Positions 12,518-25,015 of a DNA stretch of 64,000 nt are shown one piece after another. Position 1 is the first letter of the stretch, and every line of letters starts with the position of its first letter. Below the pieces are notes generated by a model. The model saw nothing but the letters and a program-made list of their open reading frames with translations. It was not told the origin of the DNA and did no database searches. A program made the translations under genes and the position numbers. This DNA comes from Apostichopus japonicus (taxonomy: Eukaryota; Echinodermata; Holothuroidea; Aspidochirotida; Stichopodidae): the NCBI RefSeq assembly GCF_037975245.1, contig NC_092563.1, positions 25,016,960 through 25,080,959 of the forward strand. The letters are read 5' to 3'.

Positions 12518-14934
12518 AGTTGTCTAGCGAATATTCTACAACGTGGTGAGAAATCCAACGCAACGTGTTCACTGGAGGCGACGTCAAAGAAATGAAATAT
12601 TGTACATGAGAAAATGAAGAACTTGGCTCATGGCTATCATGATATATATATTTTATATTTATTCCTTTTGGTCTTTCCTCTTTGAATTGACTCATTTTCT
12701 AGTATCGAATGAACCTTGATTGCTCAGATGTCAATGAGTCTGTGGGGTTAGTCAATATGGGTGCTGTCCTGTTGTTATGCTTGTGGTGGTTGGGGGTGCG
12801 TGGCTGTGATGGGGTATTTTTTGGGGGGGTGAGGATATTTTAACCTAATACTGATCCAAACAGTGCCTTCAGTTTTCATTTGGGCAGTCTTCGAACCTTT
12901 GGACCACTGTCTTTTTGAGATGTGTAAGTTGTGCCTTCGCTGTATATATAATGGAGACGTTTACATTTTAATGTAACCATTTATACTGTAAAAGACTATT
13001 TAAACATAACAATCTAGTGCATATCAGACTTGTAAGGAGTCACTCCATGCTGAACACAAGCCGTTCATGACACTAATGTAAGTGACTCAAGAAACTTGTT
13101 TTACTTCTACAGGCTAAATATTACAAACTTCAGTCAGTAAACAAAGTCAGTGAATATGACATTTTGTTTTGGACTCTAATTCGAATTCATTATAGCACTA
13201 CACAAGGTATTTGCTTATGCACTGGTATGTATGTATAGCCTGGCAACATACATGTATATAGATCACACTGGTATGTTTAGACAATACCAGCATACACATA
13301 TATTACAGAAATGTTTTATGTTAACTTATGGATGAATAACACATACTCCATCCAGTGCACTGAATGTACAACACACTGGTATGTTCATTTAACAGGATAT
13401 AAAATACATCTGTATATTGTTCCAATACATATGACCTACACTTGTGACCTGGAAAGTGGCACAATGTGTACGAACAGAACAGCACCACACCTCATGCAAT
13501 GGTAACCAAATTTTCATCTGGTTGTAGGTTTTTTGAAAGTTTCATTAAGAATTTTATTAAGATAAGTTTTTATGAATTTCTCTATTAACTATCAAGAAGG
13601 AGTTCTGAAATGTGATGGCATTAGGAATATTTTTTGAGTAATTTTAACTTTTGTTAAGTAACACAGGTCAGAAAATTACTTTCCAAGAGTGTCGTTAAAT
13701 GTTTGTAGTTTAGTATTAGTAATGGTGGGATAGTTTTTAACCTATACAGGGTATAGTTCTAGAGAAAGCATCAAGGAAGTTGGTACCTAGAGAGTTTTTC
13801 CGTGGAAGATCTTATCTGTTCTTTGGAGGCTGATAAGTAATAACTCTCTTCGATCACTAAGCCCAAATAATTAAACTACAATGCAAAGGAGAGTAAATCA
13901 AACTATAAGGAAAGTTTAAAGGACAGTTTGTCTACTGCTACCATTTTGAGCAAAAAGGTGACTTGATTTGTTAAGACGTTTGTGCAATTCTGTAAACCCA
14001 CTCGCGAGGTTTATAATCATGACAGTGGTTGGAGCAGTCTTTGAAAATCATGTTTTTTGGTTGCCTTTAATTATATAACCACCCTCCTTATCTCACTATA
14101 TTCTCTCAGTGCACTTAGCCAATGTTCTTAATATCAGATCTCACACAAAAATATATTCACTGATGGCAACAAACAATGGTTTTAGCCTAATGCTTGTTTG
14201 CAAAGTATGCTAGGACAGGCAAAATCTGGCTCATGCCCTTTGGCTTGGACCCTACAGGCCTTTCCTGCACATTGGAGTCTTTTCGTCTGGCCCTTTCCAC
14301 TGGATCCACAGTTATCTTCCAGGCCTTGGAGAAACCTGAGAACCCAGTGGGATAAAGAGTAATGAGTGCATTCTTTAAATACGTATGGAGCTTTTAAAAT
14401 TATATATCTCTTTGGAATGTAGCTATTCATCTTTGTAGAATTTCATTCATTTTTTTTAAATTTTCATCTTACGTTTTAAAGGTGCAACTGGAAAGTGAGC
14501 TCCTACTACATGTTCAATTTTGTAATCACTTCAGCATGTTTTGAGATAAACATTGGAAACCACTCTCATTGCTATAGTTTGTCGTAATTTATGTCAAAAT
14601 AATATTTAAAGTCCCGGCTTAAAAAATCACAAAAGATTACAATAACAGATCGCAACAAGTAGTGTCAATCGCAAACAAAATAAGAGGCCAAAGAAAACTA
14701 GGTGTTTCAAGTTTGAAAAGCATTTATTCTCACCTCCAATTCACTACCTGAATGAGCTCCTCATCAAGACAAACCCTTTAAGTAGAATCTGGTTCCATAT
14801 TTCCAGGTGTCATTGTACGTAATGAACCCCACCCACAACGAAGATTACACTTGATCGTAATTAGAATTAATTCTCATTACTCGACCCTTTTACTAACATA
14901 CCCAGTAATCTGAAATTCAAATTTAAAATTTGTT
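12518..14934 (+). other. ATP2C1 3' UTR and downstream flank
   Basis: AT-rich sequence after the stop. No clear AATAAA was found close to the stop, so the 3' end is not assigned. Short imperfect repeats around ACACTGGTATGT lie at about 13220-13390. No other gene is seen. Confidence 0.6.
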
Positions 14935-15530
14935 TTGGGACATAATCGTGATAAACAAGAATATCTGAAATTGCCAATACTATCGTCTTCTTTCTTCCTT
15001 ATAAGCCATTTTTCGTCCATCTCTAAAGCTACAGTGAAAGCTGTCGTTACCCAGAATCCGTCTCACATTAACAACGATAGTTTATTAATAATGTGGCAGT
15101 CTGCATATTGTCCATGTCATAGCACTGAGACAGCACTTGTCAAGGTATCTTCTTACATTTTCCTGAGGATGGATCAGAAATGTGTCACTCTTTTCGTTAT
15201 GCTAGTCTTGAGCACAGCCTTCCATACAGTCTATCTATCATTCCATACCTTCTTGAAGTTCTTCAGTCTGATTTTGGTGTTAAAGGGGCAAGCTGCATCT
15301 TGGTTCTGTTCACATCTATCTATTCATACACAGCATCTTTCTGTCGAATACTTCTAATCATGTGACTTTGATCTACAATGTGGAGTTCCACAGCGGTCTT
15401 TTCTAGGTCCAGGTTCATTAGTTCTTTATGCCCCAGGCCCACACCTATGCTGAATGACACACAACTGTATTTATCTTATCAAACCTGAAAATGATATTTC
15501 TGAATTAGAGTCCATTACTGCTGTGCATTT
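14935..15530 (+). pseudogene. Decayed non-LTR retrotransposon reverse transcriptase (CR1/L2 type)
   Basis: The frame from 14935 gives recognisable RT blocks: LPILSSSFF...ISKATVKAV, QSAYCPCHSTETALVKV (family QSAYR.GHSTETALL), LFVMLVLSTAFHTV (motif A, LDLSAAFDTV with both catalytic Asp positions lost) and ASWFCSHLS. After a stop, a further frame gives CGVPQRSFLGP (family GVPQGSVLGP), then NDTQLYLS (family DDTQLYLS). Stops and frameshifts separate these blocks, so it is inactive. The ends are uncertain. Confidence 0.85.
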
Positions 15531-15836
15531 TTGCTGTCAGTTCATAAAATTTTATTGGAAATTAACAATAATTTTTCTTTTAAATAGATTGAACCAACAT
15601 ATATCTGTAGATTAAATTTGACATTTTCAGTTACTAGAGTCATACAAATGTTCCATTCTCTTTCCAGTTTCATGGGTGGGTAGCAGAATCTGTTAATGAG
15701 AAAACAAAAAGACACCATTTAAAGGTATGCCTGGATTTTGATGAACTGTGGAATGTACTTTCAGCAATATTTGACCAAACACACTTAATGAATTTGTGGA
15801 GATTAAAAAACCAATAAAATAAATAAAACCATCTAC

Positions 15837-15915
15837 ACTGCTCAGAAAAGTTCCTTCAGCTTTGTCTTTTCTTCACTGAAACTCAAAGCGGCGATATATT
15901 TTCATCATTGCAGCA
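15837..15915 (-). ncRNA. Box C/D snoRNA family 1, array-edge copy
   Basis: Box C ATGATGA and box D CTGA are present. The distal terminal-stem arm is diverged (GCAGTG instead of GCAGCA). It is the last recognisable copy at the 3' end of the array. Confidence 0.65.
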
Positions 15916-15989
15916 ACAACCTTGTTCGCAGAACACATTGGCTGAGAAGACAGCAGTTACACAACGTTCAGCAGTCACATATGCATTCG

Positions 15990-16235
15990 GTAGAAGCAAA
16001 ATTGGTATGAAACTTACACTTCACATTGAGTGGCCATCCAGTGTACAGTTGTAACTCATTTTGGATCTTTTTTCTCCTATACAATTTGGGAGACCATTAC
16101 AGATGTGAAAACCGTCGATTTTTCTTGGATGAAAACCCCACCTTTACTTTGGCTGACCAGGGGTCGATCCCACTACCTTCCTGATGCTAGAATTAATTAC
16201 CTCTAACGCCACGGTCATTATCGACTGGACCGTAC
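15990..16235 (-). mobile_element. tRNA-derived SINE (family 1), reverse orientation
   Basis: On the - strand it reads a B-box-like GGGATCGACCCC, then GGTGGGGTTTTCATCCAAG and a diverged body matching the SINE at 11908. The head is degraded. Confidence 0.6.
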
Positions 16236-16924
16236 TAATTTATTTTGCAACTTGTTTTCTGAGACTTGGTACTTCCAATAAGTCCCTCCATACATATATC
16301 TCTAATGCCATAATACCATATAGTAAGGTAAACAGTAAACAACTCATATAATCATAGAATTTTTTATATAGGAGTCATATTCCTACATCAACTGTAAGAG
16401 GCAATATCGTGTCATCACTGCAGCTACTAACCTAATCACAGGTCAAGAGGTCAACATCTTAACAAAGTACACCTACAAATGTTCTTAACATATTTTCAGC
16501 GTGTTTTATACCACCTAAAAATTTGCTTTCTTGTAAATATCTGCTCTATAACAAATAACCAAAATGGACCAATTTAACACAAATGATAGTTTCTATAAAT
16601 CTAATGGATTTAGAAGATCTACAAATTTTTTTCAAGTAAGTGTATTATTTGCCAAAGTCGGTTTTCCAATAATTCAGTTACCTTTGACTTTAGATTTTGG
16701 GTTTGTAACTCCTTAAGGTTACTAACTGGAGTTCATATTATCTTGGCTGTCTCTGAACAGGGTCAATGCCACTTTTAGAATCCTATCTTCTTCTTGGAAT
16801 GATGATCATCTATCCTGTAAACAAATCGAGAGGAAATTATTTTAATGCGAGCCTGCCTCGGTACTTGATCAATAACATTTGCTGATTTCATTCAAATATT
16901 GTAGAACTCTATGTAACACATCTA

Positions 16925-17004
16925 TGCTGCTCAGAATAATTCCTTCAGCTTTGTCTTTTCTTCACTGAAACTCAAAGCGGCGATATATTTTCATCATTAC
17001 AGCA
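16925..17004 (-). ncRNA. Box C/D snoRNA family 1, a-like copy
   Basis: 80 nt. One terminal-stem base is changed so a G-C becomes a wobble pair (TGCTGT/GCAGCA). Both main boxes are intact. It abuts SINE family 2. Confidence 0.7.
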
Positions 17005-17228
17005 CAAAATTCGCTCAGTGGTTATTGCCGGTGCCTTCCGAAGAAGGCCCCGAGTTCGAGTCACTACAAGATTAATGAATGTCGTCCAGTTACAGAGTTG
17101 TTGACAATTGACATCATGGACGTTAAAATATGAATGTAAGAGACTGACTTCGGTCAGCTTGCGGCTTTGATAAGGCAATGAGGCTTCTTCGTTCCTGCTT
17201 GCAGGAGGATCTAAAATACATACATACA
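17005..17228 (+). mobile_element. tRNA-derived SINE (family 2) inserted beside a snoRNA copy
   Basis: Head CGCTCAGTGGTTATTGCCGG with B box GAGTTCGAGTCAC; the tail is ACATACATACAT. It splits the array right after the snoRNA at 16925-17004 and ends where the next snoRNA copy begins. Confidence 0.7.
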
Positions 17229-17306
17229 TGCTGCTCAGAATATTTCCTTCAGTTTGTCTTTCTTCACTGAAACTCAAAGCGGCGATATATTTTCATCATT
17301 GCAGCA
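17229..17306 (-). ncRNA. Box C/D snoRNA family 1b
   Basis: 78 nt with TGCTGC/GCAGCA stem, box C ATGATGA, D' TTGA, C' GTGAAGA, box D CTGA. It lies between the SINE and exon E at 17459. Confidence 0.8.
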
Positions 17307-17671
17307 TCAAACTTATGCCTAGATAAAAAAACATGACAGGATACCACATAACACATTTCCAAACTATTTTCACCATGATCAGGATATAAAAATGGTCCTT
17401 GAAAAACTTAAACATGAAGTAATTGATAATTAAAATAAAGCTAGGGATAGATTCGTACCTCTAGAAAGGCCAAGTCAAGCCCAAACTCTTTTCTGCTGCT
17501 GCAGTATAAAGCCTCATCTTCCATTCTTTTGGCAACAATATTCATCTTTCCTGTAAATAATCATAACAAAATATGAATAACAATAACAGAAAATTTATTC
17601 AGTTTCATAAAACCAAACTTTGGCACACCAAAACTTGATTTATTTCTTAAAAGAACAATAGAACATTTCCA

Positions 17672-17751
17672 TGCTGCTCAGAATAATTCCTTCAGCTTTG
17701 TCTTTTCTTCACTGACACTCAAAGCGGCGATATATTTTCATCATTGCAGCA
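17672..17751 (-). ncRNA. Box C/D snoRNA family 1a
   Basis: 80 nt, all boxes intact. This unit is short: exons C and D are missing, consistent with deletion of the 571-bp cassette. Confidence 0.8.
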
Positions 17752-18177
17752 TCAAACTTATACCTAGGAAAAAAACATGACAGGATACCACATAACACAT
17801 TTCCAAACTATTTTCACCATAATCACAACTATTAATGAATTTAACAGAGTTTCTTTAACTAATGCTAGGCAGGTGGTGATTCTGGACAAGTAAAAATACA
17901 AGTCATAGGTCTTTCATCAATTTCTAAATGGGCAATATGTTAAGGGTTAAAAAGAACAAATTCAAACCTTTAAATTGAGAAGTTTTCAGTTAGCTTGCTT
18001 CTCCTTCACAGATTGAAAAACTTTTCATCCTCCTTGCATCGTCTTTTCTCTCCACCTAAAAGTGCAATGTTTCTGTAAATATTGAGGGAAAAAATGTGAT
18101 CGAATCAAAATGAGTTTGCAACATCATATGGCAATCCTCTTTGGTATAAAAATTGGGTTTTACTGTATTTTTCCAAT

Positions 18178-18256
18178 CCATCCGTACTCAGAATTACGTC
18201 CATTTTGTCTTCAGAGAAGTCAAAGTTGGTATAAATATTTCGTCGCAGTAGGATCC
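18178..18256 (-). ncRNA. Box C/D snoRNA family 2, box C degraded
   Basis: Box C reads GCGACGA where the other copies have GTGATGA. Boxes D' and D (both CTGA) and the stem remain. Probably inactive. Confidence 0.55.
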
Positions 18257-18721
18257 ATGGAATTTGTATTGAAAAAATTAACACTTAGGCAAGCTTTCTA
18301 CAATCATAACAATATTGCAACAAAACTTTCCATATCAACAAGTATAATCCTGTCAAACAAACACAAAACATATTGTGTGGCAAAGACCAAATGATCTGTA
18401 CAAATATCGGACAATTTACTGAGAATGTCTTCTGTTGCATGATTTTATTGAGGATATAAAAGGGTACTTGAAAAACTTAAACATGAAGTAGTTGATAATT
18501 ATAATAAAGCTAGGGATAGATTCGTACCTCTAGAAAGGCATAGTTAAGCCCACACTTGCTTTTCTGCTGCTGCAGTATAAAGCCTCATCTTCCTTTCTTT
18601 TGGCAACAATATTCATCTTTCCTGTAAATAATCGTAACAAAATATGAATAACAATAACAGAAGATTTATTCAGTTTCACAAAACCAAACTTCTGCACACT
18701 AAAACTTGATTTATTCCTTAA

Positions 18722-19347
18722 AGCAGCATTTTGTGTTTTGTCGCCGTTTTCCACTTTTTCGACATGTCCATCAAGTTTTTTACATATATCAATCACAAAA
18801 CAGCAAACTAAGATATTAGCAAAGTTTTTTCCCTGCCAAAAGCGTTAATTGGCGAGTCATTAAGGACATATGCAGATAATGAGAAAAGTGTCGTCCGACA
18901 ATTTACACATTTAATATGAACCGCATACAGTTCCCCCAACCCACCAGTTTGAATTCAACCAATCAGAGATGCAGGTTTAGTTATGAGCAGTTGCTAAAAA
19001 TAGATTCAAAACGTCAAGTTGGTACCTTGGTACAACCAGCGAGCTGGACTCTAACAGCTCCCTGGTACAACTGCCATAGACAATCTACAAAAATCAAGCA
19101 TGGTGTTGTATTACGTATTGGCCAATGATGTTCGTAGTTTTTAAATATTCATATTATGGGCGAGGTTTATTTGGATCCCAACGGAAAATATCTTCTAGAA
19201 AAACAAAGTTCAAAGTTGTAGATTTTTCGACTTTTATGCCACCATTTGAAGTAAGAATTGAATAGATAAGCTAGTTATGTATGTCGTTATGGCATCGTGG
19301 AATCAGCGAGGTTAGAAAAACCATAGAAAAGGATGCAAAATACTGCT
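18722..19347. mobile_element. 626-bp MITE with TTAA target duplication
   Basis: Flanked by TTAA at 18718-18721 and 19348-19351. The ends are inverted repeats AGCAGCATTTTG and AGCAGTATTTTG (right end read on the - strand). No coding capacity. TTAA duplications are typical of piggyBac and Kolobok families; the terminal AGCAG is not the CCC of piggyBac. It lies in the D-E intron and leaves the neighbouring snoRNA whole. Confidence 0.85.
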
Positions 19348-19372
19348 TTAAAAGGACAATAGAACATTTCCA

Positions 19373-19450
19373 TGCTGCTCAGAATATTTCCTTCAGTTTG
19401 TCTTTCTTCACTGAAACTCAAAGCGGCGATATATTTTCATCATTGCAGCA
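19373..19450 (-). ncRNA. Box C/D snoRNA family 1b in a D-E intron
   Basis: Flanks are those of the 1a position, but the body has the 78-nt b sequence, as if gene conversion replaced it. The TTAA MITE lies 25 nt away. Confidence 0.8.
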
Positions 19451-19906
19451 CAAAACTTGCCTATGGCCATAAAAGTCAAAAATGTTGAACACAGTTCATA
19501 AACACATCTTCTAAGATTCTTTAAGAATAGATAGCATCTCTGAATCAACATACCTGTATAAATCAATGATTGGTCATGATTTTACAAGTCAGAAATGTTT
19601 AATCAGTACATACACAAAAAGGTCAATACTCATACCTTTTTAAATGCTAGGGAAAGCACTACATTCCCTTTTCTGCTCCTGTCCAGGATTAAAGACAAAC
19701 TCTTCTTTGCTGTCAACATCTATGTCAATCTCTCCTGCTGAGAATTGAGAACGAAAGTGATTATTCACAACATATAATAAATAATAACAAATTTGATACA
19801 AAAGGTTCAACAACACCACCCTTGACAACATCTATCCTGGACAATTCTGGCAATGCCTTGTGATAAATTAGTGAAAGTAGTTTGCAAGAATTAAGTTATT
19901 CATCGT

Positions 19907-19984
19907 TGCTGCTCAGAATATTTCCTTCAGTTTGTCTTTCTTCACTGAAACTCAAAGTGGCGATATATTTTCATCATTGCAGCA
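19907..19984 (-). ncRNA. Box C/D snoRNA family 1b
   Basis: A-C intron copy. One base of the D'-side guide is changed (CGCCAC for CGCCGC). Confidence 0.78.
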
Positions 19985-20422
19985 TCAAACTTATGCCTAG
20001 AAAAAAACATGACAGGATACCACATAACACATTTCCAAACAATTTTCACCTTAATCACAACCATTTAAGAAATTAACACGGTTTCTTTAACTAATGCTAG
20101 GCAGGTGTTGCTTCTGGACAAGTAAAAATAGAAGTCATAGGTCTTTCATCAATTTCTAAAGGGGCAATATGTTAAGGGTTGATGAGAACAAAATTCAAAC
20201 CTTTAAAATTGAGAAGTTTTCAGTCAGTTTGCTTCTCCTTCACAGATTGAAAAACTTTTCATCGTCTTTGCATCGTCTTGTCTCTCTACATTAATGTGCA
20301 ATGTTTCTGTAAATATTGAGGGAAAAAATGTGATCGCATCAAAATGAGTTTGCAACATCATATGGCAATCCTCTTTGGTATAAAAAATTGTGTTTTTCTT
20401 TACTTTTCTGTATTTTCCCAAT

Positions 20423-20500
20423 CCATTCGTACTCAGAATTACGTACATTTTGTCTTCAGAGAAGTCAAAGTTGGTATAATATTTCATCACAGTAGGATCC
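20423..20500 (-). ncRNA. Box C/D snoRNA family 2
   Basis: 78 nt: stem ATCCTAC/GTACGAAT, box C GTGATGA, D' CTGA, box D CTGA. One base shorter after box C and one change in the D-side guide (ATGTACGTAATT). Confidence 0.68.
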
Positions 20501-20985
20501 ATGGAATTTGCATTGAAAAATTAATACTTCGGCAAGCTTTTTACTATCATAACAATATTGCAACATAACTTTCCATATCAATAAGTATAATTCTGTCAAA
20601 CAAACACAAAACATATTGTGTGGCAAAGACAAAATGATCTGTACAAATATCGGACAATTTACTGAGAATGTCTTCTGTTGCATTATTTTATTGAGGATAT
20701 AAAAATGGTCCTTGAAAAACTTAAACATGAAGTAGTTGATAATTACAATAAAGCTAGGGATAGATTCGTACCTCTAGAAAGGCCAAGTCAAGCCTAAACT
20801 CTCTTTTCTGCTGCTGAAGCATAACGCCTCATCTTTCTTTCTTTTGGCAACAATATTCATCTTTCCTGTAAATAATCATAACAAAATATGAATAACAATA
20901 ACAGAAAATTTATTCAGTTTCATAAAACAAAACTTTGGCACACAAAACTTGATTTATTCCTTAAAAGGACAATAGAACATTTCCA

Positions 20986-21064
20986 TGCTGCTCAGAATAA
21001 TTCCTTCAGCTTTGTCTTTTCTTCACTGACACTCAAAGCGGCGATATTTTTCATCATTGCAGCA
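20986..21064 (-). ncRNA. Box C/D snoRNA family 1a
   Basis: 79 nt: one base deleted between box C and the D'-side guide (AAAAATATCG). Boxes intact. Confidence 0.78.
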
Positions 21065-21557
21065 CAAAACTTGCCTATGGCCATAAAAGTCAAAAATGTT
21101 GAACACAGCATAAACACATCTTCTAAGATTCTTTAAGAATAGATAGCATCTCTGAATCAACATACCTGTATAAATCACTGAATGGTCATGATTTTACAAG
21201 TCAGAAATGTGTAATCAGTACATACACACAACATGGAAGTTATTTTTATTAAGGTCAATATTCATACCTTTTTAAATGCTATGGAAAGCACTAAATTCCC
21301 TTTTCTGCTCCTGTCCAGGATTAAAGACAAACTCTTCTATACTCTCAACATCTATGTCAATCTTTCCTGCAGAGAATTGAGAAAGAAAAGTGATTATTCA
21401 CAACATATAATAAAAAATAATAACATATTTGATAAAAAAAGCTTCAACAACACCTGGACAACACCACCCTTCACAACATCTATCCTGGACAACAATTCCG
21501 GCAATGCCTCATGATAAATTAGTGAAAGTAGTTTGCAAGAATTAAGTTATTCATCAT

Positions 21558-21635
21558 TGCTGCTCAGAATATTTCCTTCAGTTTGTCTTTCTTCACTGAA
21601 ACTCAAAGCGGCGATATATTTTCATCATTGCAGCA
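21558..21635 (-). ncRNA. Box C/D snoRNA family 1b
   Basis: Canonical b copy in the A-C intron upstream of exon C at 21268. Confidence 0.8.
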
Positions 21636-22062
21636 TCAAACTTATGCCTAGAAAAAAAAACATGACAGGATACCACATAACACATTTCCAAACTATTTTC
21701 ACCATAATCACAACCATTAATGAAATTAACACGGTTACTTTAACTAATGCTAGGCAGGTGGTGCTTCTGGACAAGTCAAAATAGAAATCTAGGTCTTTCA
21801 TCAATTTCTAAATGGGCAATATTTTAAGGGTTGAAAAGAACAAAATTCAAACCTTTAAAATTGAGAAGTTTTCAGTTAGTTTGCTTCTCCTTTACAGATT
21901 GAAATACTTTGCATCGTCTTTTCTCTCCACATAATAGTGCAATGTTTCTGTAAATATTGAGGGAAAAAATGTGATCGCATCAAAATGAGTTTGCAACATC
22001 ATATGGCAATCCTCTTTGGTATAAAAATTGGGTATTTCTTAACTTTTCTGTACTTTTCCAAT

Positions 22063-22141
22063 CCATCCGTACTCAGAATTACGTCCATTTTGTCTTCAGA
22101 GAAGTCAAAGTTGGTATAAATATTTCATCACAGTAGGATCC
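22063..22141 (-). ncRNA. Box C/D snoRNA family 2
   Basis: Canonical 79-nt copy: 5' stem arm ATCC-TAC pairs with GTAC-GGAT around one bulge; box C GTGATGA; D' and D are CTGA; the D-side guide is AAAATGGACGTAATT. Confidence 0.72.
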
Positions 22142-22628
22142 ATGGAATTCGCATTGAAAAATAAATACTTAGGCAAGCTTTCTACAATCGTAACAATATT
22201 GCAACATAACTTTCCATATCAATAAGTATATTCCTGTCAAACGCAACACAAAAAAATTTGTGTTGCAAAGACCAAATGATTTGTACAAATGTCGGACAAT
22301 TTACTGAGAATGTCTTCTGTTGCATTATTTTATTGAGGATATAAAAATGGTCCTTGAAAAACTTAAACATGAAGTAGTTGATAATTATAATAAAGCTAGG
22401 GATAGATTTGTACCTCTAGAAAGGCGTAGTTAAGCCCACACTTGCTTTTCTGCTGCTGAAGCATAACGCCTCATCTTTCTTTCTTTTGGCAACAATATTC
22501 ATCTTTCCTGTAAATAATCGTAAAAAAATATGAATAACAATAACAGAAAATTTATTCAGTTTCATAAAACCAAACTTTGGCACACCAAAACTTGATTTAT
22601 TCCTTAAAAGGACAATAGAACATTTCCA

Positions 22629-22706
22629 TGCTGCTCAGAATATTTCCTTCAGTTTGTCTTTCTTCACTGAAACTCAAAGCGGCGATATATTTTCATCATT
22701 GCAGCA
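22629..22706 (-). ncRNA. Box C/D snoRNA family 1b in a D-E intron
   Basis: A second case of a b body at the 1a position; its exon-D side is also hybrid (TATGCCTATTGCC on + strand). Confidence 0.8.
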
Positions 22707-23186
22707 TCAAAATTATGCCTATTGCCATAAAAGTCAAAAATGTTGAACTCAGTTCATAATCACATCTTCTAAGATTCTTTAAGAATAGATAGCATCTCTG
22801 AATCAACATACCTGTATGAATCACTGAATGGTCATGCTTTTATGAGTCAGAAATGTTTAGTCAGTACATACACACATCATGGAAGTTATTTTTTAGAAAG
22901 GTCAATATTCATACCTTTTTAAATGCTAGGGAAAGCACTACATTCCCTTTTCTGCTCCTGTCCAGGATTAAAGACAAACTCTTCTGTACTGTCAACATCT
23001 ATGTCAATCTCTCCTGCTGAGAATTGAGAACAAAAGTGATTATTCACAACATATAATAAATAATAACAAATTTGATACAAAAAGCTTGGACAACACCACC
23101 CTTGACAACATCTATCCTGGACAACAATTCCAGCAATGCCTCATGATAAATCGGTGAAAGTATGCAAGAATTAAGTTAAACATCGT

Positions 23187-23264
23187 TGCTGCTCAGAATA
23201 TTTCCTTCAGTTTGTCTTTCTTCACTGAAACTCAAAGCGGCGATATATTTTCATCATTGCAGCA
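23187..23264 (-). ncRNA. Box C/D snoRNA family 1b
   Basis: Canonical b copy, 170 nt upstream of the exon C acceptor at 23016. Confidence 0.8.
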
Positions 23265-23698
23265 TCAAACTTATAACTAGAAAAAAAACATGACAGGATA
23301 CCACATAACACATTTCCAAACTATTTTCACCATAATCACAACCATTAAAGAAATTAACACGGTTTCTTTAACTAATGCTAGGCAGGTGGTGCTTCTGGAC
23401 AAGTCAAAATAGAAGTCATAGGTCTTTCATCAATTTCTAAAGTGGCAATAAGTTAAGGGTTGAAAAGAACAAAATTCAAACCTTTAAATTGAGAAGTTTT
23501 CAGTTAGTTTGCTTCTCCTTCACAGATTGAAAAACTTTTCATCGTCCTTGCATCGTCTTTTCCCTCCACATAAAAGTGCAATGTTTCTGTAAATGAGGGA
23601 AAAAATGTGATCGAATCAAAATGAGTTTGCAACATCATATGGCAATCCTCTTTGGTATAAAAATTGGGTTTTTCTTTACCTTACTGTATTTTTCCAAT

Positions 23699-23777
23699 CC
23701 ATCCGTACTCAGAATTACGTCCATTTTGTCTTCAGAGAAGTCAAAGTTGGTATAAATATTTCATCACAGTAGGATCC
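23699..23777 (-). ncRNA. Box C/D snoRNA family 2
   Basis: Canonical, ends 112 nt upstream of the exon A acceptor at 23586. Confidence 0.72.
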
Positions 23778-24262
23778 ATGGAATTCGCATTGAAAAATTC
23801 ATACTGAGGCAAGCTTTCTACAACATAACAATATTGCAACATAAACATTCCATATCAATAAGTATAATCCTGTCAAACAAACACAAAACATATTGTGTGG
23901 CAAGACCAAATGATTTGTACAAATGTCAGACAATTTACTGAGAATGTCTTCTGTTGCATTATTTTATTGAGGATATAAAAATGGTCCATGAAAAACTTAA
24001 ACATGAAGTAGTTGATGATTAAAATAAAGCTAGGAATAGATTCGTACCTCTTGAAAGGCCATGTCAAGCCCAAACTCTCTTTTCTGCTGCTGAAGCATAA
24101 CGCCTCATCTTTCTTTCTTTTGGCAGCAATATTCATCTTTCCTGTAAATAATCATAACAAAATATGAATAACAATAACAGAAAATTTATTCAGTTTCATA
24201 AAACCAAACTTTGGCACACCAAAACTTAATTTATTCCTTAAAAGGACAATAGAACATTTCCA

Positions 24263-24342
24263 TGCTGCTCAGAATAATTCCTTCAGCTTTGTCTTTTCTT
24301 CACTGACACTCAAAGCGGCGATATATTTTCATCATTGCAGCA
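24263..24342 (-). ncRNA. Box C/D snoRNA family 1a
   Basis: Canonical 80-nt copy, 121 nt upstream of the exon E acceptor at 24141. Confidence 0.8.
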
Positions 24343-24831
24343 CAAAACTTGCCTTTGGCCATAAAAGTAAAAAATGTTGAGCTCGGTTCATAAACACATC
24401 TTCTAAGATTCTTTGAGAATAAATCATATCTCCCAATCAACATACCTGTATAAATCACTGAATGGTCATGATTTTATAAGTCAGAAATGTTTAATCAGTA
24501 CATACACACATCATGGAAGTTATTTTTAGTAAGGTCAATATTCATACCTTTTTAAATGCCAAGGAAAACACTACATTCCCTTTTCTGCTCCTGTCCAGGA
24601 TTAAAGACAAACTCTTCTTTACTGTCAACATCTATGTCAATCTCTCCTGCTGAGAATTGAGAACGAAAGTGATTATTCACAACATTTCCTCAATAATAAC
24701 AAATTTGATACAAAAAGCTTCCACAACACCCTGGACAACACCACCCTTGACAACATCTATCCTGGACAACAATTCCGGCAATGCCTCATGATAAATTAGT
24801 GAAAGTATGCAACAATTAAGTAATGCATTGT

Positions 24832-24909
24832 TGCTGCTCAGAATATTTCCTTCAGTTTGTCTTTCTTCACTGAAACTCAAAGCGGCGATATAGTTTCATC
24901 ATTGCAGCA
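24832..24909 (-). ncRNA. Box C/D snoRNA family 1b
   Basis: Carries a base change two positions 3' of box C (GATGAAACTATATCG), shared with the copy at 37529. Confidence 0.78.
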
Positions 24910-25015
24910 TCAAACTTATGCCTAGAAAAAAACATGACAGGATACCACATCACACATTTTCAAACTATTTTCACCATAATCACAACTATTAAAGAAATCA
25001 ACACGGTTTCTTTAG

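Noticed and set aside
20224-20502. 92-codon frame starting MDPTVMKY in one unit, as a real gene
   Set aside because: Its ATG region is the 5' stem and box C of snoRNA family 2, and the frame is open only because of a one-base deletion absent from other units.
21948-22062. A snoRNA in the E-A intron around CATATGATGTTGC
   Set aside because: Box-C-like words occur, but no CTGA at suitable distance and no stem.
22812-22914. A third snoRNA in the C-D introns (ATGATGT followed by CTGA)
   Set aside because: No pairing terminal stem and only about 25 nt between boxes; too little for a C/D snoRNA.
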